Below, piece by piece: positions 53,060-60,197 of a stretch of DNA of 64,000 nt. Source of the stretch: Ruminococcus sp. (lineage in GTDB: Bacteria; Bacillota; Clostridia; Oscillospirales; Ruminococcaceae). The first letter of the stretch is position 1, and each line of letters begins with the position of its first letter. Under the pieces are notes generated by a model that was given only the letters and a program-made list of their open reading frames with translations, made no database searches and had not been told where the DNA came from. The stretch spans positions 1 through 64,000 of the forward strand of contig JAFUXL010000013.1 in assembly GCA_017470905.1 (NCBI GenBank), given 5' to 3'. A program made the position numbers and the translations under genes.

Positions 53060-53689
53060 ATGAAAGTATTAATCTTGAACGGAAGTCCTCACGCAAACGG
53101 CAACACGGCTGTCGCTGTGAATGAGCTTGCAAAAACCTTTGAAGAAAACGGCATAGAGGCGGAAGTCTGTCATATCGGCAACAAGGATATTCGTGGCTGT
53201 ATCGCCTGCCGCAAGTGCGCAGAGCTTGGAAAATGCGTATTCAACGATGCTGTCAACGAGCTTGCCCCGAAATTTGAACAGGCGGACGGTATTATCGCCG
53301 CAACACCCGTTTATTACGCTTCGGCAAATGCTACGCTTATCGCCTGTCTTGACCGTCTGTTTTTCAGCACACACTTCGATAAAACCATGAAGGTCGGCGC
53401 AAGCGTTGTTATCGCAAGACGTGGCGGCTGTTCAGCAACTTTCGATGAGCTGAACAAGTATTTTACTATCAGCAATATGCCCATTGCTTCAAGTCAGTAC
53501 TGGAACAGCGTTCACGGAAGAGAAATCGGCGAGGCTGAAAAAGATGCTGAGGGCTTGCAGACAATGAGAGTTCTTGCAAGGAATATGAGCTTTCTTATGA
53601 AATCCATAGCTCTCGGAAAGGAAAAATTCGGTCTGCCCGAAAAAGAACATTGGCAGCCTACACATTTTATCAGACAGGATATTGAATAA
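53060..53689 (+). CDS. NADPH-dependent FMN reductase / iron-sulfur flavoprotein-like
   Basis: 209-aa flavodoxin-fold oxidoreductase. The FMN phosphate loop is LNGSPHANGNTA (about 5-16). A Cys-rich loop, RGCIACRKCAELGKCVFND (about 45-63), holds four cysteines that could bind an Fe-S cluster or act as a redox disulfide. The VYYASANATLIACLDRLFF segment is the dimer/flavin region. It is typical of stress-related flavin reductases in anaerobes. AGGAGG precedes the ATG. It ends before a palindromic element. Confidence 0.9.
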   Translation: MKVLILNGSPHANGNTAVAVNELAKTFEENGIEAEVCHIGNKDIRGCIACRKCAELGKCVFNDAVNELAPKFEQADGIIAATPVYYASANATLIACLDRLFFSTHFDKTMKVGASVVIARRGGCSATFDELNKYFTISNMPIASSQYWNSVHGREIGEAEKDAEGLQTMRVLARNMSFLMKSIALGKEKFGLPEKEHWQPTHFIRQDIE

Positions 53690-53714
53690 TTTTCGATGAT
53701 TTTTGTGTTTGTTT

Positions 53715-53775
53715 TCCCCCGTCCCCAAAGGGATTTCCGTTAATAATCTGCGGCGGAGGAAACAGTGTTTTTCAT
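53715..53775. repeat. Palindromic element copy interrupted in the loop
   Basis: Left arm GTTTTCCCCCG and right arm GCGGCGGAGGAAAC are separated by about 27 nt instead of 3-7. The right side continues as AGTGTTTTT, the shared edge motif. It may be a copy with an insertion in the loop. Confidence 0.55.
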
Positions 53776-53786
53776 ATACCGCACGG

Positions 53787-53826
53787 AAAAAGCCTCCGCA
53801 GGATTATTCCCGCAGAGGCTTTTTGT
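53787..53826. terminator. Bidirectional terminator
   Basis: AAAAGCCTCCGC/GCAGAGGCTTTTT hairpin (one mismatch) between the convergent FMN reductase gene and the sigma-dockerin gene. Confidence 0.85.
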
Positions 53827-53883
53827 ATTTGCCGCCGATAATTGCTGATATATCGGTGGCGGTTTTAAGGAGAGAAATGGAGT

Positions 53884-56259
53884 TTAGCTGAACGTTTCGG
53901 GAAGTTTGTCTATAATTTTTGCATCAAATTTCTGAATTGCCGCCGCATCAAGACCGGTTATTCCTGAACCGGGGTCGTAACAATCGGCATTTATTGTTTC
54001 CTGTTCGGTGAGGGTATATTTTTCGGAATTTGCAATGTTTTGCAGGATTTTCACCGCATCGGAAATGCTTACCTTGAAATCACTGTTTGCATCGCCGCTT
54101 ATGTAGGAGGCATATATATCTCCACCGCACAAATCAATCGTTGTTGTTACAGCCTCGGCAGGGGTAGTCCATATTGCCACAGTAGTTGTCATAACGTATT
54201 CGGAAACAACTACTCTCACTTCTGCCGTTTCACCTTCGGGAGTTTCAGCCCTGAGAACGGTTTCGCCTGCGGAAATACCCCTGAGATTTACAATATCTCC
54301 CTGAAAATTAGAGATTTTAGCGATATTTTCATCATCAACCGTATATTGCACAGGGGAGTCTCCTATTTCATAGGATTTGTTTCCGAAATCATATACCGAA
54401 AGTCTGGTGAAAATGCCTTCGCCTACCTCTCCCGATAAAATGCCTTTTGTATTTGCGAAATGCAAACCGTTCTCTGAAACATATATCGAATGAGTGTAAA
54501 AATGGCTTATACCGTCATCATCAGTAACTTTAGCCCTGAGAAATGTGCTTCCTGATGAAATGCCCTCAACATAGATTGATGTTCCGTCAGTTTTTACGAT
54601 TTTTGCAATTTCTTCGTCCTGAATTGAAAATTCAATTGCAGGGTCTCCTGCCAGATGACCAAAACTCATGCCCTGAGTGAGAATTTCTGAAATTTCTCCT
54701 GTTTTCACGCTTGTAGATGAATTTACAAAGTCATAATTTATAAAATTATAATCCTTTATTTCTCCCGTCTCATCTGTTGCAAGAGTGTATCCGATTTTCC
54801 CGGTTTCATGCTCCCAGACACCCCAGATACCGCCAAGCGATTTGGCAAGTTCTGCCTGTTCTTCTGTAATATTGCAGACTACTATGGGAACATATCTGCT
54901 TATCTCTGCATTTTCCATGTCTATTCCCAGTTCGGCAATATATCCTTCTGCCATTTCGGGGATTGTCTGCTCTACCATTTCAAGATAAACTCTATGGTAA
55001 TATTCACTCTGCATTAAATAAATTTCGCTGTCGGTATATTTTGTCCTGTCAAGCGTGTCTGCATATTCTTCTGCCATTGATTGAGCTTTTTCAGCGGCGA
55101 AATCAGTCATTTCATCAATGTCAAACCAGATGTCATATGTTTTTGTTTCCGATATTTCGGTATTTTCCGCAATAGCCACGGCAGTTGTAAGGTTCTCGCT
55201 GTAAGCCGTTGTTGTTGTCATTCCGGAAACTGCCATTGTCGCAGCCGTTGCGATTGTGATAAGTTCTTTTTTCATAGTCGTTTCCTCCTCAATGATTTCG
55301 TCTGTGTTTTCGGCGGCTGTAATTTCTTCGGTATCACCCTCCTCCTGCGTTGCTGTCTTCTCCTGAAATTCTTCTGCCTGTTCATCGGTTATATCTATGA
55401 TGTATTCGCTTTCGGGAGAAGTCTCATGCGGCTTGTTCGTTGTTGTGTTATATGATACACGGCTGATATTTTCCGTAGTAAGCTGTTTTTCGGAGGCTGT
55501 TGCCGTGTTTTTCATATCTGATGTGCTTTCAATTCTGATGATTTCATGCGGAGTTCTGCTCTCGATAATTTCTATATTATTTACGGATGTTGCAGCCATG
55601 GCGGCAGCCGTCAGGACAACGGAGATTGTTATCCTTGAATTGACGGAAAGCCCCGATATTTTAAAATCTTTTAATTTGTTCCTGATTAAAACAAAACCAA
55701 AGGCTACACCGTAAAGTAAAATGTTTTTGATTTTTGAAAACTCTTCATGCAGTTTTTTTCTTGAATAATATAGCCTTGATTTGACAGTTCCCTCCGAGCA
55801 TTGCATTATTCTTGAAATTTCCGAGACGGATTTTTCATCATAATAATATAACAAAACAGTCGTTCTGTGCAGCGGCGGCAGATAACCATTCAATACCTTA
55901 AATATAATTTCGCACAATTCTTTTCTTTCTGTGATGTTTTCGGGGATTAATGCCTTATCTTCGGGAATTTCGCAATATTCTTCATCGGCGGAATATTCGG
56001 GGCTTTTTTTCTTTAAATTGTCAAGAAAAGTATTGCGGGCAACCGTTCTGAGCCACGAGGATATATTTTCGCCGCAGAATTGATTTATTTTCGTCCATGC
56101 TGTCAGATATACCTGCTGCATGAGGTCGTCCGCATCAAAATCATTTCCGCATAGATTTCTGCAATACCTGTAAAGCTTCTTGTGAGTTTGCCGGTATATT
56201 TCGGAAAAGGCATTTTTGTCGCCCGATTTTGCCTTTTCAATTAAATTAATGTCGTTCAT
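53884..56259 (-). CDS. ECF sigma factor fused in frame to exported Ig-like/dockerin protein
   Basis: The reading frame is open for about 790 aa (from the GTG at 56277; ATG 56259 taken). Residues 10-75 are sigma region 2 (NLCGNDFDADDLMQQVYLTAW) and 125-180 are region 4 (VSEISRIMQCSEGTVKSRLY). A hydrophobic stretch lies at about 185-235. An acidic/Thr-rich linker (about 240-334) follows. At residue 335 (ATG 55275) a signal-peptide-like start MKKELITIATAATMAVSG appears, preceded by GAGGAGG with ideal spacing. The rest has two Ig-like (Big_2-like) repeats and a C-terminal dockerin (SGDANSDFKVSISDAVKIL ... GLDAAAIQKFDAKII). Either one transmembrane sigma-receptor protein or two products from nested starts is made. 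Confidence 0.8.
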   Translation of the reverse strand: MNDINLIEKAKSGDKNAFSEIYRQTHKKLYRYCRNLCGNDFDADDLMQQVYLTAWTKINQFCGENISSWLRTVARNTFLDNLKKKSPEYSADEEYCEIPEDKALIPENITERKELCEIIFKVLNGYLPPLHRTTVLLYYYDEKSVSEISRIMQCSEGTVKSRLYYSRKKLHEEFSKIKNILLYGVAFGFVLIRNKLKDFKISGLSVNSRITISVVLTAAAMAATSVNNIEIIESRTPHEIIRIESTSDMKNTATASEKQLTTENISRVSYNTTTNKPHETSPESEYIIDITDEQAEEFQEKTATQEEGDTEEITAAENTDEIIEEETTMKKELITIATAATMAVSGMTTTTAYSENLTTAVAIAENTEISETKTYDIWFDIDEMTDFAAEKAQSMAEEYADTLDRTKYTDSEIYLMQSEYYHRVYLEMVEQTIPEMAEGYIAELGIDMENAEISRYVPIVVCNITEEQAELAKSLGGIWGVWEHETGKIGYTLATDETGEIKDYNFINYDFVNSSTSVKTGEISEILTQGMSFGHLAGDPAIEFSIQDEEIAKIVKTDGTSIYVEGISSGSTFLRAKVTDDDGISHFYTHSIYVSENGLHFANTKGILSGEVGEGIFTRLSVYDFGNKSYEIGDSPVQYTVDDENIAKISNFQGDIVNLRGISAGETVLRAETPEGETAEVRVVVSEYVMTTTVAIWTTPAEAVTTTIDLCGGDIYASYISGDANSDFKVSISDAVKILQNIANSEKYTLTEQETINADCYDPGSGITGLDAAAIQKFDAKIIDKLPETFS
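55276..55290 (-). promoter_or_regulatory. Internal ribosome binding site and start of the secreted dockerin product
   Basis: GAGGAGG (55290-55284) followed by 8 nt and ATG at 55275. The same GAGGAGGAA-N-ATGAAAAAAGAA layout begins the dockerin peptidase gene at 59159, which supports real initiation here. It would give a 463-aa exported protein (53884-55275). Confidence 0.7.
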
Positions 56260-56293
56260 GATGTTCTGCTGTATCACCTCTCTTTACTATAAA

Positions 56294-56319
56294 GACGACA
56301 AAATCTGTGTTTGGGTTCA
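56294..56319 (-). promoter_or_regulatory. ECF-type autopromoter candidate
   Basis: On the minus strand: TGAAC (56319-56315), 17-bp spacer, CGTC (56297-56294), placed just before the sigma factor start. This matches the GAAC/CGTC pattern of ECF sigma promoters, which ECF factors usually use to control their own genes. Confidence 0.65.
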
Positions 56320-56337
56320 ATGTTTTTTGATATTTTT

Positions 56338-56432
56338 ATAAAAAATCTCCGCATAACCATGCGGAGACTCTATATATAGACTTTTTCTGCCGACAATCAT
56401 GATATGATTTTTGCACGTTTACTCTGATTTGC
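56338..56432 (-). ncRNA. Candidate small RNA or leader upstream of the sigma gene
   Basis: A transcript starting near 56432 from the TTGACA promoter (56462-56467; TATGAT 56439-56444; 17-bp spacer) would run about 95 nt to an intrinsic terminator at 56347-56366 (CTCCGCAT/ATGCGGAG, then ATTTTTTATA). The interior has two small dyads, ATCATGAT and TCTATATATAGA. No RNA family is recognised. It could be an attenuated leader of the sigma gene. Confidence 0.5.
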
Positions 56433-56438
56433 AATTTT

Positions 56439-56467
56439 ATCATAATATATTATTATTGAAATGTCAA
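56439..56467 (-). promoter_or_regulatory. Sigma-A promoter upstream of the hairpin
   Basis: On the minus strand: TTGACA (56467-56462), 17-bp spacer, TATGAT (56444-56439). Confidence 0.7.
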
Positions 56468-56642
56468 TATGTTTTTTGTAAAAAGCGGTTTTTTGGTGAA
56501 AATATACAAAAATATATGTAAAATAAAAAATTAAAAAAATTTTTGCGGATAATCAACGGTTTTGTGTTGAAAAAAATGCCGTTTTGAACCTATTATGAAA
56601 GGGCTTTAAAAAATCCTGCCTTTTCAGAAAAGGAGAAAAATT

Positions 56643-56870
56643 ATGGTTTCAATAAGAAATGAGAGATTTATGGAATTTAAAAACGGCAGCACTGTTGTCA
56701 TTGCCGAAATTCAGGTTGACAGCGCAGACGAACTCCCTGCAAGCTATTACCTGGGAAGATACTTGTATCAGGGTTCAATCGCATGGGATATTTCGACAGG
56801 CGATTTCTATGCCCTGTCAGGCTCAGGCGAATGGGTAAAACAGAACGGGGGCGGTGATAATAATGCCTGA
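56643..56870 (+). CDS. Small phage-tail-associated protein
   Basis: 75-aa protein of no firm family. Its end, AWDISTGDFYALSGSGEWVKQNGG, is like the short proteins that precede phage collar or tail-fibre genes. AAAAGGAG lies seven bases before the ATG. Its stop overlaps the start of the next gene. It is the first of a three-gene cassette with a repeat-rich fibre protein and a lysozyme. Confidence 0.65.
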   Translation: MVSIRNERFMEFKNGSTVVIAEIQVDSADELPASYYLGRYLYQGSIAWDISTGDFYALSGSGEWVKQNGGGDNNA

Positions 56871-57540
56871 ACTCTATAATATGATGATGATGAAAGCCCT
56901 TGGCGGCGGTACAGGTGTGAAAGAAAATTTCGACGCAGGCAAAACCCTTGAAAAAGGTTCAAATGTTACAATAAACGGCTCGGTCAAAACGGTGGCTGAC
57001 AATTCCGAAATTTTCAACGACTATGAAAACAACAAAGCCGCTTCAAGCTTTTCCCATGCCGAGGGCAGCAAAACGGGCGCAGCAGGTCTTTATTCCCATG
57101 CCGAGGGCTATCAGACAGTTGCAATGGGTACAAGCTCCCATTCCGAGGGGTATAATTCAAAAGCAACGGGAAACAACTCTCACGCTGAGGGCTACGGCTG
57201 CACTTCTTCGGGAATACAGTCACATTCGGAGGGCTACAGCAATACTGCAAGCGGCGACTCCTCCCATGCAGAGGGTCTGGGCAGCACGGCAAGCGGAAAT
57301 CATTCCCATGCAGAAGGCAGCAACACAATTGCCGCAAGCTTAAATCAGCACGTTCAGGGAAAATATAACATCTCCGACAGCAGCGGAAAATATGCCTTTA
57401 TCATCGGCAACGGTTCATCGTCAAAACGTTCAAATGCCATTGCTGTTGACTGGGACGGAAAAATCTATGTCGGCAATTCGGAAACGGGTATTGAACTGAA
57501 TGATTTGCTTTCACGCATTGAGGCTCTTGAAAATGCTTAA
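56863..57540 (+). CDS. Tail-fibre/YadA-head-like repeat protein
   Basis: 225-aa protein built on seven 14-15-residue repeats of the form S-H-(A/S)-E-G-x-x-(S/T)-x-A-x-G (about 65-165), the pattern of YadA head and phage-tail trimeric beta-helices. Before it is a short helical start (MPELYNMMMMKALGGG). After it lies a C-terminal domain ending in a coiled-coil-like LLSRIEALENA. The ATG at 56863 is inside the stop of the previous gene. Such proteins form trimeric fibres in phage collars or tailocins. Nothing here shows which surface it would bind. Confidence 0.82.
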   Translation: MPELYNMMMMKALGGGTGVKENFDAGKTLEKGSNVTINGSVKTVADNSEIFNDYENNKAASSFSHAEGSKTGAAGLYSHAEGYQTVAMGTSSHSEGYNSKATGNNSHAEGYGCTSSGIQSHSEGYSNTASGDSSHAEGLGSTASGNHSHAEGSNTIAASLNQHVQGKYNISDSSGKYAFIIGNGSSSKRSNAIAVDWDGKIYVGNSETGIELNDLLSRIEALENA

Positions 57541-57554
57541 AAGGAGGAATTTTT

Positions 57555-58262
57555 ATAAAAAACGGAATTGATGTTTCACAGTGGCAAGGGCAGATTAACT
57601 GGTCTGCCGTCAGCGCAGATTTTGCTGTAATCCGTGCCGGCTACGGCAGAGAAATTTCCCAGAAAGACACAAAATTCGAGGAATATTACAGCGGCTGCAA
57701 ATCAAGAAATATCCCTTGCGGCGTTTATTGGTACAGCTACGCAAAAACTCCCGAAGATGCCGAAAAAGAGGCTGATACCTGCCTGAAAATCATTTCGGGC
57801 AAAAAATTTGAATACCCGATTTATTACGATGTTGAGGAACAGTCAGTTTTAAATCTCGGCAAGGCGAATGTTTCCGCTATAATAAGGGCTTTCCTCAAAA
57901 AAGTCGAAAATGCCGGGTATTTTGTCGGACTGTATATGTCCGCATCTCATCTGAATAATTTCGTTGAGGACGATATTAAAAATCGTTACGCCGTCTGGAC
58001 TGCGCACTACGGTGTGAATAAACCCTCGTATTCGGGAAATTACGGTATGTGGCAGAAATCTTCAACAGGCAGAATTTCGGGAATTAACGGTGATGTTGAC
58101 CTGAACGAAGCGTATGCTGACTATCCGGGAATAATTAAAAATGCAGGACTTAACGGCTTTCAAAAGCCCGAAAATACTGCGGTAAAATCCGAACAGAAAA
58201 CGAAAGAAATCGAAATTAAAATTGACGGCGAAACGTACAGCGGCACTCTTGTGAAAATTTGA
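57555..58262 (+). CDS. GH25 lysozyme (endolysin-like) with ATA start codon
   Basis: 235-aa lysozyme of the GH25 muramidase family: GIDVSQWQGQINW (catalytic Asp region) at the N-terminus, FAVIRAGYG, YPIYYDVEEQ (DxE catalytic pair), VGLYMSASHL and the closing MWQKSSTGRISGINGDVDLN. It has no ATG, GTG or TTG start; the frame is closed just upstream at 57528. AGGAGG sits exactly seven bases before ATA AAA AAC GGA ATT GAT, where related genes have ATG. So it either starts at ATA or lost its start by one mutation. The short C-terminal tail has no known cell-wall-binding domain. Confidence 0.82.
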   Translation: MKNGIDVSQWQGQINWSAVSADFAVIRAGYGREISQKDTKFEEYYSGCKSRNIPCGVYWYSYAKTPEDAEKEADTCLKIISGKKFEYPIYYDVEEQSVLNLGKANVSAIIRAFLKKVENAGYFVGLYMSASHLNNFVEDDIKNRYAVWTAHYGVNKPSYSGNYGMWQKSSTGRISGINGDVDLNEAYADYPGIIKNAGLNGFQKPENTAVKSEQKTKEIEIKIDGETYSGTLVKI

Positions 58263-58295
58263 TTTGATAATACATTAAAATATTTAAACATCATA

Positions 58296-58332
58296 AAAAC
58301 AGTCCCTTTGATTTTTTCATAGGGACTGTTTT
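58296..58332. terminator. Terminator after the lysozyme gene
   Basis: AAAACAGTCCCT/AGGGACTGTTTT perfect stem. It can stop both strands, between the lysozyme gene and the convergent dockerin pseudogene. Confidence 0.85.
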
Positions 58333-58351
58333 GCTTTAGGAGAGAAACGGA

Positions 58352-59159
58352 TTAGTCGGTTATTTCATTAAGAGTTGAAGATTTTGAATATTTTTGCAGA
58401 ACCAGAGAGGCATCAGTGGCATTTATTTCACCGTCTCCGTCAAGGTCTGAAATTTCCGGACTGAAATTATAGTATTTCCGTCCCCGTCTTTCTGTTGCAG
58501 ATTGCTGTCAAGGGTGAGAATGCATTTGTTATAAGTTTTATCATTGAATATCCATTCACCGTCTAGCCTATACCGACAACGGCATGACCGAAATTCGTGC
58601 CGCTAAGGTTGATGACAAAATATTTATCCTCCTGCATGGCTCTTTCAGCGTATTCGATAAGGTCTCTGCATTGTTTTTTGTAGTCACTGTTGCAGAAATA
58701 ATATCCGCCTGACAGCTCTTTTTCCTGATATAACTGTGTTGCCGCATAGTATGAGACAATGCCGTTCACATCATCATTGAACTGTATGTCGTTTATGGTC
58801 TGCGCTCCCTCCTGAATGTCGGAGGGCTTTATTATGCCGTTATGCATGAGAACCTGCAAAACAGCCATTCCGTAGCAGTGACCACTTGCAGCTATTTTAG
58901 CCATTTGTAGCATGACTACTTTGTAATTATCAATATCAGAACAATTTTTATTAAATTCTGTGATATAGTCATCTTTCACATTGGCTGAAACATAATTTGG
59001 AAAGTTGAAATAATCCGTATCTGCTCCGAGAGACGAGGCTAATTCCGATACGGTCGTTTCGTTTGTTTCCGGTTTTTCGACAGCACGGACCTCCATGCTT
59101 GTCATGGCTGAAACTGCTGTTACTGCGGTAGTGGCGATTGAAATAATTTCTTTTTTCAT
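58352..59159 (-). pseudogene. Dockerin-bearing cysteine-peptidase-like gene with two frameshifts
   Basis: The start at 59159 (MKKEIISIATTAVTAVSAMT) has a GAGGAGGAA ribosome site and a signal peptide. The body holds SGHCYGMAVLQVLMHNG and NFGHAVVGIG, a Cys/His pair pattern like papain-fold peptidases. The frame stops at 58563. Restoring one base there continues as DGEWIFNDKTYNKCILTLD. A second one-base loss near 58475 shifts again, and the third frame reads SDLDGDGEINATDASLVLQK, a dockerin calcium repeat, to a stop at 58352. Only one dockerin repeat is clear. The N-terminus matches that of the dockerin product at 55275. Confidence 0.72.
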
Positions 59160-59195
59160 TGGTTCTTCCTCCTCGGTTTCATTTTCTGCATTATC

Positions 59196-59224
59196 ATTAT
59201 AATATACCTCGATTAAAACGTCAA
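59196..59224 (-). promoter_or_regulatory. Promoter of the peptidase pseudogene
   Basis: On the minus strand: TTGACG (59224-59219), 17-bp spacer, TATAAT (59201-59196). Confidence 0.7.
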
Positions 59225-59261
59225 TAATTTTGCTAAGGTTGACCACGCAAATCAATTTTTC

Positions 59262-59302
59262 AAAAAAATATCCGGAACGATTTATAAAAATCATTCCGGA
59301 AT
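59262..59302 (-). terminator. Terminator of the reductase/dehydrogenase operon
   Basis: TCCGGAATGAT/ATCGTTCCGGA hairpin, followed on the minus strand by ATTTTTTT. Confidence 0.8.
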
Positions 59303-59334
59303 AAAGTTATTTCTTATTCAGCTTTCCGCTATAA

Positions 59335-60174
59335 TTAAAGGTCGGGCTGAAGCTCCATCGTTGCATACATAGCTATCTGTTCTGGAGTTGCATTGTAATA
59401 ACGGACGCCCTTGTTTATCTTTGCTATCTCAGCCATTTCCCCGGCTGTAAGTTCAAAGTCGAATATATCGAAATTGTCACGGATATGGTCGGGATTCTTC
59501 GAGCCGGGGATAACGATATTTCCGCTCTGGATATGCCAGCGGAGAATTATCTGCGCATTGGACTTATTGTACTTCTTGGCAAGTTCGCTGAAAATCGGCT
59601 CATTGATAAGGCTCTTGTCGCCGTGACCGAGAGGATACCATGCCATGAGTCCCATGTTAGTCTCAGCGAGTATCTTTTTCAGCTCCGTCTGCGGAAAATA
59701 AGGGTGAGCCTCCACCTGAACCACCTGCGGCTTTATCTCCATAGTCTCGATAGCCTCTTTCAGCAGATTATCAGGGAAGTTAGAGAGACCTATAGCCTTT
59801 ACCTTGCCTGCCTTGACAGCCTTCTCGATGTTTTTGTAACCCTCACGCCAGTTGTCTGTGGGCTGGTGCAGGAAAAGCAGGTCAATATAGTCCGTGCCGA
59901 GACGTGCGAGTGTATCCTCAACAGCAGTTTCCTTCTCATAAACCGTAGACCAAAGTTTAGTTACGAGAAAAATTTTCTCACGGGGAACGCCGCTTTTCTT
60001 GATTCCACGACCTGTAGTACTCTCGTTCATATAGCCGTTTGCAGTGTCGATAAGGCGAACGCCGCTGCGGAGTGCGCTCTCCACTGCTGCCTCAGCCTGG
60101 TCGGGTGTGAGCATGAATACTCCTATGCCAGCCATAGGCATTTTCAGTCCGTTGTTAAGTGTTGTAAATTCCAT
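59335..60174 (-). CDS. Aldo/keto reductase
   Basis: 279-aa NADPH-dependent aldo/keto reductase (AKR5-like). The tetrad is visible: Asp in LIDTANGYMNE with the following Tyr, Lys in LVTKLW, His in LFLHQP. GLSNF and the C-terminal IPGSKNPDHIRDN cofactor motif are also present. The start at 60174 is set by AGGAGG. It is downstream of a broken alcohol dehydrogenase gene on the same transcript, so the pair handles aldehydes or ketones. Confidence 0.92.
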   Translation of the reverse strand: MEFTTLNNGLKMPMAGIGVFMLTPDQAEAAVESALRSGVRLIDTANGYMNESTTGRGIKKSGVPREKIFLVTKLWSTVYEKETAVEDTLARLGTDYIDLLFLHQPTDNWREGYKNIEKAVKAGKVKAIGLSNFPDNLLKEAIETMEIKPQVVQVEAHPYFPQTELKKILAETNMGLMAWYPLGHGDKSLINEPIFSELAKKYNKSNAQIILRWHIQSGNIVIPGSKNPDHIRDNFDIFDFELTAGEMAEIAKINKGVRYYNATPEQIAMYATMELQPDL

Positions 60175-60197
60175 AATAATGTCCTCCTGAATAAATT

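Noticed and set aside
56863-57360. CRISPR-like array, because of regular repeats
   Set aside because: The repeats are protein-level SHAEG units inside an open frame with variable DNA, not identical repeats with spacers.
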